Positions 9,204 to 18,392 of a stretch of 64,000 bases of DNA are shown here, one piece after another; position 1 is the first letter of the stretch, and each line of letters begins with the position of its first letter. Under the pieces are notes generated by a model that was not told the origin of the DNA, did no database searches, and worked only from the letters and a program-made list of their open reading frames with translations. A program made the translations under genes and the position numbers. The stretch lies in NCBI GenBank assembly GCA_028287745.1, contig JAQBPB010000019.1:121965-185964 (forward strand), in the 5' to 3' direction. Source of the DNA: Chloroflexota bacterium (GTDB lineage Bacteria > Chloroflexota > Chloroflexia > Chloroheliales > Chloroheliaceae).

Positions 9204-10661
9204 CTAGCGCCCTGGCGCGCGGTAAGGTTCGCAGTCGGCAAAACGCGTGGTTTTGTGGTGGAAGAAAAGCGGAACCACATCGACCGGCCCGTTACGGTGC
9301 TTGGCGACGTGAATTTCAGCGATGTTCTTCTTTTCGGTTTCCGGGTTATAAAGTTCTTCGCGGTAGATAAACATTACAATATCAGCATCTTGCTCGATTG
9401 CACCGGACTCTCGCAAGTCGGAGAGCTGCGGGACGTGGCTGGTCCGGGTTTCTACGGCGCGGCTTAACTGGCTGAGACACAGCACCGGAATATTCAGCTC
9501 GCGGGCCAGACCCTTCAGGTTACGCGAGATTTCGGAGACTTCCTGGACCCGGTTATCGGTTTTGCCGCCGCTCATCAACTGCAAGTAGTCAATGATAAGC
9601 ATTTCAATGCCGTATTCGGCGTGCAGGCGCCGGGCCTTGGACCTTAATTCTTGGATTGAGATACCGGACGAATCGTCAATGTACAGCGGGGCGGTCGCCA
9701 GGCGGCCAAAGGCCCGGCTGATGCGGTCCCACTCGGTTTCATCAATATAGCCGGTCCGCAAGCGGTGCGAGTCTACGCCGGTCTCCATCGAGAGCATGCG
9801 CTGGACCAGTTGCTCCCGCGACATTTCCAGGCTGAATACGCCCACCGGGCGCCGGGCTTTCATTACAATATTGTAGGCGATACCCATCGCGAAGGAAGTT
9901 TTACCGACCGAGGGCCGGGCCGCCAGGATTATCAGGTCGGACTGCTGGAAACCGCCGGTCAGTTTATCCAGGTCGGTAAAGCCACTAGGCACACCGACCA
10001 GTTCGCCCCGGTGGTCGTGCAAATAGGCCAGCCGGTCGAAATATTCTTCCAGGATGGCTCCGACTTTGACGGCATCTTTCTTAACGCCCTGCTGGACTAC
10101 GTTATGGATGAGTTGCTGGGCCTGGTCAACCATTTCCTGCGTATCCAGGCTTTCGTCAAAGCCCAGGGCGGTCACCTGCGCCCCGGCCCCGATCAAGCGT
10201 CGCATCACCGAATACCGCAGGACAATCTTGGCATAATGCTCTACGTGGACCGGGCTGGCCGTACTGCGCATCAGGTTTAATAAATAGGAAGCTTTAATCT
10301 GGCCTTCGCCGTCACCGAGCTTGCCGCGCCGCCGCAATTCGTCGCGCAAAGTAATTACATCGCTGGGCGTGCGCTGCTCGTAGAGGTCCATAACCGCTTC
10401 GTAAACGGCGGCGCGCTCCTCGCTGAAGAAATCGGCGGCGCGCAGCATGGGCGCGACTTTGATAATCGTGTCGCGGTCAATTAAAAGCGCCCCGATAACC
10501 GCTTCTTCGGCTTCGAGGTTGTAGGGAATGGTTTTATCACCACCGGTATTCGAGGTAACCTGAAATCCGGCCCCGGCGTTATTGCGACGGCGACCGTTAT
10601 CGCGCTCATATGAGGAAGAATTCTCTGAAGAGGAAATAGGAAAAGTTGACTCACTAGACAT
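9204..10661 (-). CDS. dnaB: Replicative DNA helicase DnaB
   Basis: 485 aa hexameric helicase of the replication fork. Seen: a Ser-rich and basic N-terminal extension of about 45 residues, the N-terminal DnaB domain beginning at PYNLEAEEAVIGALL, and the RecA-like domain with Walker A ARPSVGKTS, Walker B LIIDYLQLM, the DLRESGAIEQDADIVMFI stretch and the arginine-finger segment AKHRNGP. No intein interrupts it. It lies downstream of rplI, the usual rplI-dnaB neighbourhood in many bacteria, and upstream of the dnaD-like and loader genes. The start ATG at 10661 has GAGGT about 13 nt upstream. A weak promoter may exist near 10825 (TATACAAT on the minus strand). Confidence 0.97.
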   Translation of the reverse strand: MSSESTFPISSSENSSSYERDNGRRRNNAGAGFQVTSNTGGDKTIPYNLEAEEAVIGALLIDRDTIIKVAPMLRAADFFSEERAAVYEAVMDLYEQRTPSDVITLRDELRRRGKLGDGEGQIKASYLLNLMRSTASPVHVEHYAKIVLRYSVMRRLIGAGAQVTALGFDESLDTQEMVDQAQQLIHNVVQQGVKKDAVKVGAILEEYFDRLAYLHDHRGELVGVPSGFTDLDKLTGGFQQSDLIILAARPSVGKTSFAMGIAYNIVMKARRPVGVFSLEMSREQLVQRMLSMETGVDSHRLRTGYIDETEWDRISRAFGRLATAPLYIDDSSGISIQELRSKARRLHAEYGIEMLIIDYLQLMSGGKTDNRVQEVSEISRNLKGLARELNIPVLCLSQLSRAVETRTSHVPQLSDLRESGAIEQDADIVMFIYREELYNPETEKKNIAEIHVAKHRNGPVDVVPLFFHHKTTRFADCEPYRAPGR

Positions 10662-10882
10662 AGCCGCTATCTACCTCATGTGCGTTATTGCGAAACGCGA
10701 TAGCCCGACTATATCTCTACCAGCACTGCTGTAGTTGTCCGATTCCGGGCTATGCCACTAAAGCCTGCCCTTTACAAAAAAGGAGCATGCTTCAATCTAA
10801 ACCGGTTCAGGTGAAAGGGGTCCCGTATTGTATAACAAATGACACCGCTCACCCATAACTAGCAACAGCTTATGAGTTTTCA

Positions 10883-10932
10883 GTCTGGCCTTAATCCTCT
10901 GCGCGTCGGGAACAGAGAGGTTCGGGCCAGAC
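10883..10932 (-). ncRNA. Two-tier stem-loop between rplI and dnaB, function unknown
   Basis: The 332 bp gap 10662-10993 holds a compact foldable element. Outer stem GTCTGGCC/GGCCAGAC (10883-10890 with 10925-10932, 8 bp perfect) encloses an inner stem CCTCT/AGAGG (10896-10900 with 10916-10920) and a 15 nt loop. Neither side carries a clear T-run, so a simple intrinsic terminator is not a good fit. It could attenuate dnaB transcription, be an RNA processing site or be a small RNA. The rest of the gap shows no gene. Confidence 0.35.
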
Positions 10933-10993
10933 TTACTTCTTTAGTACTTGATTTTAAGTGTTAGGTCGTGCCCGGGGGACACTTCCTCGAAAC

Positions 10994-11521
10994 TTAACCC
11001 TGGACGGTATCCGAGCCGCTCTCAACCACTTCGGGCTGAGCTTCGGTCGCGGCGGGTGCGGCAGCCTCAGTTTCACCTTCGGCTTCTACGACAACCTTCA
11101 CTTTAGGGGCCAGGCGGCCAACCAACCGGACGGGTACTTCGTACTGGCCGGTGCTGTGAATGTTTTCGGGCAGATCAACCTTGCGGCGGTCGATTTCCTG
11201 ACCAACCAGGCTGCTAAGAGCCTCGGCGATCTGGGCGCTGGTAATAGAACCGTACAACCGGCCGTTCTGGCCTACGCGAGCGGTCAGACGGATAGTCTGC
11301 TGCTCGATCTGGGTTGCCAGCGCGCGATTATCTTCCTCGGCGCGGAGCAATTTCTTTTCGTCGGCGGCTTTCTTTTGCTCAATCAGCTTGACGGTGCCGG
11401 GAGTAGCGGGTTTCGCCAGGCCGCGAGGCAACAAATAATTGCGGGCGTACCCGTTTTTAACTTCCTGGATGGTGCCGGTAGTACCCAGGTTCTTTATATC
11501 TTCGGTCAGAATAACCTTCAT
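10994..11521 (-). CDS. rplI: 50S ribosomal protein L9 with acidic C-terminal tail
   Basis: 175 aa. Seen: the L9 N-terminal signature MKVILTEDIKNLGTTG and VKNGYARNYLLPRGLAKPAT, the long connecting helix (about residues 45-75), and the C-terminal 23S-binding domain (GSITSAQIAEAL, KVDLPENIHSTGQYEVPVRL). Known: L9 binds 23S rRNA near L1 and limits forward slippage during translation. It is longer than the usual length of about 148 residues because of an Ala/Glu-rich tail (EAAAPAATEAQPEVVE, from about residue 152). GAAGGAGC lies upstream of the ATG with a rather long spacer. dnaB follows on the same strand. Confidence 0.96.
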   Translation of the reverse strand: MKVILTEDIKNLGTTGTIQEVKNGYARNYLLPRGLAKPATPGTVKLIEQKKAADEKKLLRAEEDNRALATQIEQQTIRLTARVGQNGRLYGSITSAQIAEALSSLVGQEIDRRKVDLPENIHSTGQYEVPVRLVGRLAPKVKVVVEAEGETEAAAPAATEAQPEVVESGSDTVQG

Positions 11522-11625
11522 TTTAAGAAAACAAGCTCCTTCAACTCTTTACGGGTTTGCCTTTAGCTCCATGTTACCTTTAACCAGCGGAGCGGGGCTG
11601 TAATTATTAATTTTATAATCAAGCC

Positions 11626-11634
11626 ATTATAACA
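11626..11634 (-). promoter_or_regulatory. Extended -10 promoter for rplI
   Basis: On the minus strand TGTTATAAT forms an extended -10 element (TGn plus TATAAT) about 105 nt upstream of the rplI ATG. No good -35 hexamer is seen at 16-18 bp. The same string TGTTATAATG recurs in front of the AraC gene at about 45246-45254. The remainder of the gap 11522-11832 contains no gene. Confidence 0.55.
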
Positions 11635-11832
11635 TCTCAACCCTAAACCGTCTAGTCATGGGTGGCTCTTTTTTCAGCCCTCGGAGATGCCCTTTAGCTT
11701 TATTGCCGGTCCTTCACTGGGGAAATGTAGACAAGACCGGGAAAACCAGTGGATAAGTTGTTAATCCGGCCCTGATTTCGCTGTAAAAGGTGCCATCTCT
11801 ACCCTGCCCTACTGCCCTACAATGGTTGCCGG

Positions 11833-13689
11833 TTAAACCAGCCAGCCTTTATCCTTAAGCAGCTTGTTGCCTAATAAACCAAGTAATACCTCGTAGCGGG
11901 TCCCTTTATTCTCAGGGTGATATTCAAAGCGGTTGCGTTCGAAGTACTGGACCGTATAAGTTTTACCGTCCTCGGGATTAATTTCCTCAAACTCCTCCGA
12001 AATCGGGTAGCCGTAGATAGCCAGCCCACCGTTGGCTTCCCAGTAAGCCTTGAACCCGGCTGCCAGGTTGTGGCCGGTCTGTTCGAAATAAACGCCGCCG
12101 GGGTAGTGCCGGTTTTCAGTGACTTTGAACGCCGCTTCACTTTTGTCCTGGCGCTGTTCGATGGCCTGGTTGCCCAGCAGGCCGAGTAAAACCTCGTAAC
12201 GGGTGCCTTTATGCTCGGGATGGTACTCAAAGCGGTTGCGCTCAAAATACTGGACGGTATATATCTTTCCATCCGAAGGGTTTATTTCCCGGAATAGTTC
12301 TGTCCGGGGAAAACCAAACTGGGCCAGTCCGCCGTTCTGCTGCCAGTAAGCCCGGAAGGCGCCGCCCAGGTTGTGTCCGGTTTCGGGGAAGAATAAATTA
12401 CCGGGCAGCCGGTCCGGCAATACCCCGTTAGCCAGGGCTTTCCCGGCTTCCGGCAATTCCAGCAAGTACAGCTTGCGGGTTTTTATTCCGATAAGCGTCA
12501 GCGGAGCGTACGGGCTGATTTTCAGGTCGGGCATGTTACTGACCAGGGCTTGCCAGTTAAGGCCGCCATCGCTGGAGTGCCAGACACGGCCGGTCCCATC
12601 CGAAAATGAAAGAAAAAGGTTATCGGGCGACCATTCGGCCTGTTGCAGGGCGACCGCTTTGCCAAACTCTTCTTTCTGGGCGGCCGGGTCGTTTACCAGC
12701 CCGGCCGGTACGGCCAGCGCTTGCCAGGTCTTACCCCAATCAGTCGAGCGGGTTATTTCCAGGTTGCGCGAGAAGCGATTGCTAAATTTTAATAGTCCCT
12801 GGGCAGTTATAATGAATTTGCGGTTGTCCGGGGTGGGTTTCTGGTAGGCCAGGTTATTCTGGTCAACCTGGGTAAAGGCCCGGCCGCCGTTGCTTGAAAT
12901 ATAACTGGTGGTCTGGAAAGTTCCAGTCAATCTGGTGGTGATATGCAGCATCAGGGTATCCGGGGGCGCGGCTCTTCCCAACCCGGCATTGATTACTAAC
13001 GAGGTGGTGCTGGCGTAATTTGCTTCGTAGCGTTTTTCCCAGGTCTGACCGCCATTCGGCGAGAAATGCAGGCTGTAGGTATCTTCGGTGGGGCTGTATT
13101 TGGTTTTAGCCAGGGCGTACAGGGCCAGGCCGTAGGTCTGGCTGGCGCTGACGGCTTGCAGGTTTGGGCCTAACTCCTGCCCGCGTTCCTGCCAATCCAG
13201 GCCACCGTTCGAACTGGTAAACAGCTTTTTCGCCGCCAGGGCATAGACCTGGTCGGTGCCATCTGACGCGACTTCATCCGGCGTATAGGTTATAGCCTGC
13301 CCGTTGGGGGCCTGGCTGGTAAAGTGTAAAGCGCCTTCGGTGCCTCTGGCGGCGGCGTACAACCGCCCGTTACCTTCGTTACACAGGCTAAAGGGCCGTT
13401 CATTCAGCCGCGTCCGCTGCCCGGTCTGCCAGTCAAAGGCATACGTCCCGGCCGGTAGGTCGTCGGAACCTTTGCTGGCGGCCAGCAAGCGCCAGGGCTG
13501 CATTCCATCGAAACAGACCGCCGGGGAGCCGGTTGGCAGGGCCATATTGGTATTTTTCCAGGTGGGAGCGTTTTCCGCCGCCCGGGCCACCCCGCTGAAC
13601 CCGGCCAGGCATAATAAAAGAGGAAGTAACCATAAATTAAGGACCAGCGCCACATGTAAAACACCTGGCAGACCTTTTTCTTTTTTCAT
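11833..13689 (-). CDS. Secreted Asp-box (BNR) protein with two C-terminal surface repeats
   Basis: 618 aa. Seen: signal peptide (basic MKKEK, hydrophobic core to about residue 36, cleavage likely after ARA). The middle has at least five Asp-box-like motifs of sialidase/sortilin-type beta-propellers: SSNGGLDW, SPNGGQTW, SSNGGRAF, STDWGKTW and SSDGGLNW. The last 190 residues are two tandem repeats, each running FxxTGHNL ... YW..NGGL..(F/Y)G(F/Y)P ... DGKxYTVQYFERNRFEYHPE.KGTRYEVLLGLLGN. The two copies are nearly identical in protein but differ at many synonymous sites. Inferred: cell-surface or exported protein; ligand unknown. Start ATG 13689 has AGAGGA six bases upstream and follows the dienelactone hydrolase by 39 bp, so the two may be cotranscribed. 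Confidence 0.8.
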   Translation of the reverse strand: MKKEKGLPGVLHVALVLNLWLLPLLLCLAGFSGVARAAENAPTWKNTNMALPTGSPAVCFDGMQPWRLLAASKGSDDLPAGTYAFDWQTGQRTRLNERPFSLCNEGNGRLYAAARGTEGALHFTSQAPNGQAITYTPDEVASDGTDQVYALAAKKLFTSSNGGLDWQERGQELGPNLQAVSASQTYGLALYALAKTKYSPTEDTYSLHFSPNGGQTWEKRYEANYASTTSLVINAGLGRAAPPDTLMLHITTRLTGTFQTTSYISSNGGRAFTQVDQNNLAYQKPTPDNRKFIITAQGLLKFSNRFSRNLEITRSTDWGKTWQALAVPAGLVNDPAAQKEEFGKAVALQQAEWSPDNLFLSFSDGTGRVWHSSDGGLNWQALVSNMPDLKISPYAPLTLIGIKTRKLYLLELPEAGKALANGVLPDRLPGNLFFPETGHNLGGAFRAYWQQNGGLAQFGFPRTELFREINPSDGKIYTVQYFERNRFEYHPEHKGTRYEVLLGLLGNQAIEQRQDKSEAAFKVTENRHYPGGVYFEQTGHNLAAGFKAYWEANGGLAIYGYPISEEFEEINPEDGKTYTVQYFERNRFEYHPENKGTRYEVLLGLLGNKLLKDKGWLV

Positions 13690-13728
13690 GCTACTTCCTC
13701 TTTTATTTAATTGACTGCTAAATTTAAG

Positions 13729-14424
13729 CTATTTCAGGTTGTCCTTCAGGAAGTTGACCGCCTTAGGCCAGGCGTCTTTGGCCGATTCTTCGTCGCCCAT
13801 GCCGTGGTTGGGGTTGATGAAGGCATGACCGGCGTCATAGACCTTGACCGTAATATCTTTACCGGCCTCTTTGTAGAGCTTCTCGACCTTTTCGACCTGC
13901 TCCTGGGGAATGCTTTCGTCTTTTTTGCCGTAGATTGCCAGGACCGGGGCAGTGACCTTTGCCACTTCTTCCGGTGTGGGGTCGTAGCCGCCGCCGTAGA
14001 AACTGACTACCGCGCCCAGGTCAGGATAGCGCGCCGCTACCGTATAGGCCAGGAACCCGCCGACGCAAAAGCCCATCACGCCCAGCTTTTTGGGATCGAC
14101 TTCCGGCATGGCCCTGAGGGTTTCCAGCGCCCCGACGATTTCTCCCACCGCCTTATCGACGTTGTTAATCAACATCATGATTTTTTTCTGGGCATCATTC
14201 GGTTCGGTAACGACTTGTCCGTGATAAAGATCGGGCGTAGCAACTATGAAACCTTCGGCGGCCAATTTTTGCGCCAGGTCAATAATATGCGACTCTATGC
14301 CCCACCATTCCTGGATAAGCACCAGGCCAGGGTGTTTGGCATCGTCGTCCGGCTGGGCCACAAAGGCATAAGCTCCATCGCCATTAATTTTCAAGTCAAC
14401 CTTTGACGTGCGAATTACCGCCAT
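13729..14424 (-). CDS. Dienelactone hydrolase family protein
   Basis: 231 aa from the ATG at 14424, chosen because GGAAGGAA lies just upstream and because the alpha/beta-hydrolase fold begins there; a longer frame reaches 14478 but adds non-conserved residues. Seen: nucleophile motif GFCVGG with catalytic Cys, the acid region YGKKDESIP, and the catalytic His in DAGHAFINPN. Known family reaction: hydrolysis of dienelactone-type or other small ester/lactone substrates in the cytoplasm; many members have unknown substrates. It sits upstream of the secreted Asp-box gene and downstream of metH, whose terminator (14529-14573) isolates it. A second paralogue is at 62710-63474. Confidence 0.88.
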   Translation of the reverse strand: MAVIRTSKVDLKINGDGAYAFVAQPDDDAKHPGLVLIQEWWGIESHIIDLAQKLAAEGFIVATPDLYHGQVVTEPNDAQKKIMMLINNVDKAVGEIVGALETLRAMPEVDPKKLGVMGFCVGGFLAYTVAARYPDLGAVVSFYGGGYDPTPEEVAKVTAPVLAIYGKKDESIPQEQVEKVEKLYKEAGKDITVKVYDAGHAFINPNHGMGDEESAKDAWPKAVNFLKDNLK

Positions 14425-14528
14425 ATTTATTGTTCCTTCCGTTCTAATAACTAATCTTCTGATGCAAAGCGTTACCAAATATAGCTAAATTGGCGGGTAG
14501 CGGTCAAATGTAATGCGGTTTCAATTTT

Positions 14529-14573
14529 AAAAGGAGCTAACTTGCCAGATGTTATGTCTGGCAGATTAGCTCC
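14529..14573 (-). terminator. Intrinsic terminator after metH
   Basis: A long stem GGAGCTAA + TGCCAGA pairs with TCTGGCA + TTAGCTCC, with a 2-by-2 internal mismatch and a 7 nt loop. On the minus strand it is followed by TTTTAAAATT. It lies 41 bp past the metH stop. Confidence 0.88.
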
Positions 14574-14613
14574 TCAACAACCGGTTAAAATTTAGCTGGG
14601 AAGGTAAGGCCGT

Positions 14614-17600
14614 TTACCGGGTGCTGCCCATCGCTTCGCGGTCAATCGTAGAATAGTACTTGGCGTCCGGGTGATGTACCACCAGGGCGGCGGTGGTCTG
14701 TTCGGGGTCCAACTGGTGTGCTTCCGTAATAGTAACCCCAATTTCATCTGTAACCGGCATTAACTCGAAGAGCTTTTGCTGGTCTTCCAGGTCAGGGCAG
14801 GCCGGGTAGCCCCAGCTATAGCGCTTGCCCTGGTGCGAGTCAAGGCCAAGTTCCCGGCGGACCAGGTTGTGAATGTAATCGGCAGCGGCTTCGGCCAGGC
14901 TGCTAGCCAGACCGTGTACGAAATAGGCCCGGCTGTAGTCACCCGCCTTGTTGAGCTGTTCGCAGTACTCGCTGGCGTTCCGTCCGGCGGTCACTACCTG
15001 TAAAGGCAGCACGTCGGGGCGGTTATCCGGCCAATCCTGGGCGAAGTAGTCGGCCAGGCAGAGCTTTTCGCCGCCGGGCTGCCGGGGGAAGTTGAAGCGC
15101 GTAAGGACGGTATCCAGTTTGGCCGGGTTGTATACCGCCAGTTGGCCGTCGTTCAGGCCGGGTGTCGCTGGTAAGGCCCGGACCGGGAAGTAACCGTAGA
15201 TGGCTTTAGGACTCAGGAAGCCTTCGCGGTCGGCGTCCTTGCGCAACTGGGCCAGCAGCGGCTCGAATTCTTCCCGGACCAACCGGTCATATTCGCCCGG
15301 GCCGCGTTTCTTGTCGCTGCCGCCACCCCAGTGCAACCGGAAGAGGGTATTTTTGTCCAGCAACGCAAATAGTTCATCCAGCGGCAGGTTGTCCAAAGTC
15401 TTGAAGCCCCAGAAGGGCACCTGCGGAATGGCCGCGTCAATTATACCGCTCGGCCGCTTGGACCCGTTAGCCTGGGCCATCCCGGCGGTTTCGGCCGCGA
15501 TACGGGCCTGGGTAGCCGCGATTTTGGCTTCTCGTTCGGCCTGTTTGATCAGGGCGTTGAAGGCGTCTTCCAGGTTCTGGCGGGCGTACTCGGCGTGGGC
15601 AGCCGGGTCGGTCAGCTTGTCCATTACGGCCAGACCTTCAAAGGCATCTTTACAGTAGAAAACACCGCCAGTGTAAGGCTGGCTGGTATCGGCGTTTACA
15701 AAAGCGGTCCGGTAGCCGTAAGGCCGGTTGATGGCCGCCCCACCAATAAGGACTGGGAAGTCCAGGCCGCGCTGGTTCAGCTCTTTAACGCAGAGCGGCA
15801 TTTGCTTGGAGGTGCTGACCAGCAGCGCCGAAAGGCCAATGGCGTCCGCCCCGACTTCCACCGCTTTTTCAATAATCGTATTGACCGGGACTTGCTTGCC
15901 CAGGTCGTAGACCGTGTAGCCGTTATTGGTCAGGATGGTATTGACCAGGCTTTTACCGATATCGTGGACGTCCCCGAAAACGGTCGCCAGGACAACCTTG
16001 CCCTTGGTGTAGCCTTCCTTCTTTTCCAGGTATATTTCGACCCGGGAGACAGCTTTCTTCATTACTTCGGCCGATTGCAAAACGAAAGGCAGGATTAGTT
16101 CGCCCGCTCCGAACTTGTCCCCGACTTCTTTCATGGCCGGTAAAAGCACTTCGTTCAGGGTTTCGACCGCGCCCCGGCTGGCAACTTCCTGGTCAATCAG
16201 CGGCTCGATACCCTCTTTTTTGCGGTGCAAAATCTGGTAATGAATCTTCTCGGCCGGGCTCATTCCGGCGGTAGCATCTTCAGCTTCCTGTTTCTGGCCC
16301 GCCCCGGAGTTCTGTTCGAAGTACTCGATAAAGCGGGGTAAAGCTTGCAGGTCGCTATTGAAGATAAGGTCGTTACAAAGCTTGCGCTGTTCTTCCGGGA
16401 TTTCGGCGTAAGGCGTGATATGGGCGGCGTTGACAATTGCCATATCCAGCCCGGCCTGGACCGCGTGGTGCAAGAAGACCGAGTTCAGGACGGCCCGGGC
16501 GCGCGGCGTTACCCCGAAGGAAACGTTACTGACACCCAGGATGGTCGAGCATTCCGGCATGGCCTGTTTGACCAGCTTAATGCCCTCCAGAGTGGCCGCG
16601 GCGTCTTCGCGAAGGTCTTCCTGTCCGGTTGTCACGGGAAAGGTCAGTACGTCAAAGATCAGGTCCTGGTCGGCCAACCCGTACTCGTTATGCACAATGT
16701 CGCGTATTCGCTGGGCTACTTCTAATTTATGCTGGGCGGTGTGGGCCATCCCGACTTCATCAATTGTCAGGGCAATTACCGCCGCGCCGTGTTCACGGAC
16801 TACCGGCATAACCGCGTCAATGCGCTCGCGGCCGCGTTCCATATTGATCGAGTTGATAATAACCCGGCCGGGGGCCGCTTTGAGGGCTTCGGCGATTACA
16901 TTCGCTTCGGTCGAGTCGATTACCAGGGGCGCGTCAATCGAGGTGGAAAGCTTCCGGATGGTCTTCCACATTTGCTTGACTTCGTCGGGCCGCTCGGTCA
17001 GCGCGACCTGGACATCCAGGGTATGCGCTCCGCCATCAACCTGCTCGCGGGCGATATTCATCAGACCTTCGTAGTCATCGTCCAGCAGCATTTTTTTAGC
17101 TTTTTTACTACCCTGAGCATTCACTCTTTCGCCGACCAGCAAGGGGGCCGGTTCCTGGCGCATCGCGGTAGCCCGGATACCGCTGGAAAGCATCGGCTCG
17201 CTCTTGAATTCGCGGTTTGGCCGGGGGGCACCTTTGACCGCTTCGACTACTTTGCGGATATGTTCGGGGGTAGTGCCGCAGCAGCCGCCAACAATATTAA
17301 GGCCCAATTCGTGTACAAAACTGTGGTGAGCGGAGGCCAGTCCTTGGGGATCCAGCGGGTAAATCGCCTTGCCGCCTTCGTTGAGGGGTAACCCGGCGTT
17401 CGGTAGGCAACTTAACATAACTTTAGAATGTTCGGACAGGTAGGTCAGGGGGTCGCGCATCAGGTCCGGCCCGGTCGAACAGTTCAGGCCGATAATATCG
17501 GCTTCCAGCGATTCAAGGGTGGTCATTACGGCGGCAATATCGGTGCCCAGCAGCATCGTACCGCTGGTATCAATCAGGGAAACCTGGGCCTGGATTGGCA

Positions 17601-18222
17601 CCCAGCGTCCCATCTTTGCCATCCCGGCCCGGCAGCCAAAAATAGCCGCTTTAACTTCCAGGATGTCCTGGCTGGTTTCAATTAAAAGTACGTCCGCCCC
17701 GCCGTCAATCAGGGCGGTGGCCTGTTCGGTGAAGACTTCAACCAGTTGGTCGAAGGTAATGTTGCCCAGGACCGGGTCTTCGGTCGAGGGTAAAAAGCCG
17801 GTCGGGCCAATTGACCCGGCGACAAAACGCGGCTGGGAGGGGTCGGCTGCTTCAAAGCGGTCGGCAACCTTGCGGGCAATCGCGGCGGACTGATAATTTA
17901 TCTCGTAAGTCTTTTCGCCCAAATTGTATTCGTCCAGTTTAAGGCGGCTCGCCGTAAAGCTGTCGGTTTCGACTACATCGGCGCCAACTTCAAAATATTG
18001 GGCGTGGATTTCTTCGATTACATCCGGCCGGGTGAGGACCAGGGCTTCATTACAGCCTTCGTACTGCTGGCCGCCAAAATCGGCCGGGCTCAGCTCGTAA
18101 CTTTGCAGCAAGCTACCCATCGCGCCGTCATAAATCAGTACCCGTTTTTGCAATTCCTGCCAGAAACGGCTCTGGGCGTAATCTTTTTTAAGTAATTCTT
18201 TAATATTTGAAGTCGCTGACAC
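14614..18222 (-). CDS. metH: Cobalamin-dependent methionine synthase
   Basis: 1202 aa. Transfers methyl from methyltetrahydrofolate through cob(I)alamin to homocysteine. Seen in order: homocysteine/zinc domain (IYDGAMGS; zinc Cys in GLNCSTGP and GGCCGTTPEHI), pterin-binding domain (VGERVNAQGS, VIDSTEANVI, IINSINME), helical cap (MSPAEKIHYQILHRKKEGI), B12-binding domain with the cobalt-ligand motif DVHDIGK and GLSALLVSTSKQM, then the reactivation domain ending with SWGYPACPDLEDQQKLFELM. All modules of full-length MetH are present. Start: I chose the GTG at 18222 because AAGGAGT lies 8 nt upstream; the frame is open further, to 18333, but that part lies directly against the riboswitch terminator. 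Expression is controlled by the SAM riboswitch upstream. Confidence 0.97.
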   Translation of the reverse strand: MSATSNIKELLKKDYAQSRFWQELQKRVLIYDGAMGSLLQSYELSPADFGGQQYEGCNEALVLTRPDVIEEIHAQYFEVGADVVETDSFTASRLKLDEYNLGEKTYEINYQSAAIARKVADRFEAADPSQPRFVAGSIGPTGFLPSTEDPVLGNITFDQLVEVFTEQATALIDGGADVLLIETSQDILEVKAAIFGCRAGMAKMGRWVPIQAQVSLIDTSGTMLLGTDIAAVMTTLESLEADIIGLNCSTGPDLMRDPLTYLSEHSKVMLSCLPNAGLPLNEGGKAIYPLDPQGLASAHHSFVHELGLNIVGGCCGTTPEHIRKVVEAVKGAPRPNREFKSEPMLSSGIRATAMRQEPAPLLVGERVNAQGSKKAKKMLLDDDYEGLMNIAREQVDGGAHTLDVQVALTERPDEVKQMWKTIRKLSTSIDAPLVIDSTEANVIAEALKAAPGRVIINSINMERGRERIDAVMPVVREHGAAVIALTIDEVGMAHTAQHKLEVAQRIRDIVHNEYGLADQDLIFDVLTFPVTTGQEDLREDAAATLEGIKLVKQAMPECSTILGVSNVSFGVTPRARAVLNSVFLHHAVQAGLDMAIVNAAHITPYAEIPEEQRKLCNDLIFNSDLQALPRFIEYFEQNSGAGQKQEAEDATAGMSPAEKIHYQILHRKKEGIEPLIDQEVASRGAVETLNEVLLPAMKEVGDKFGAGELILPFVLQSAEVMKKAVSRVEIYLEKKEGYTKGKVVLATVFGDVHDIGKSLVNTILTNNGYTVYDLGKQVPVNTIIEKAVEVGADAIGLSALLVSTSKQMPLCVKELNQRGLDFPVLIGGAAINRPYGYRTAFVNADTSQPYTGGVFYCKDAFEGLAVMDKLTDPAAHAEYARQNLEDAFNALIKQAEREAKIAATQARIAAETAGMAQANGSKRPSGIIDAAIPQVPFWGFKTLDNLPLDELFALLDKNTLFRLHWGGGSDKKRGPGEYDRLVREEFEPLLAQLRKDADREGFLSPKAIYGYFPVRALPATPGLNDGQLAVYNPAKLDTVLTRFNFPRQPGGEKLCLADYFAQDWPDNRPDVLPLQVVTAGRNASEYCEQLNKAGDYSRAYFVHGLASSLAEAAADYIHNLVRRELGLDSHQGKRYSWGYPACPDLEDQQKLFELMPVTDEIGVTITEAHQLDPEQTTAALVVHHPDAKYYSTIDREAMGSTR

Positions 18223-18333
18223 GATACACAACTCCTTATGCATGGCCGGTTTAACCTGAAAGACTGCCTGTAGCCTGACAGCTTTACCCTGGTAAAAACC
18301 GGCAATAAAGTACGGATACCCGCTGAATGGCAC

Positions 18334-18366
18334 AAAAAAACCTTCCGGCTTGGATAATTTGGAAGG
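18334..18366 (-). terminator. Riboswitch-controlled intrinsic terminator of metH leader
   Basis: On the minus strand CCTTCC, a 14 nt loop, GGAAGG and then seven T residues. It lies between the SAM aptamer and the metH ribosome site, the standard place for a SAM-responsive transcription terminator. Confidence 0.82.
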
Positions 18367-18392
18367 CTACAGTTTCCCGCTGCGGTGACGGG

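Noticed and set aside
11748..11756. DnaA-box-like AGTGGATAA near rplI
   Set aside because: One imperfect copy only, no cluster, no dnaA or dnaN. Not an origin.
16729..17391. Long open frame antisense to metH
   Set aside because: Follows from the GC-rich codon pattern of metH; no ribosome site and no conserved sequence. Other antisense frames over secD, ybeY, recF, the glycoside hydrolase and the dehydrogenases were rejected for the same reason.
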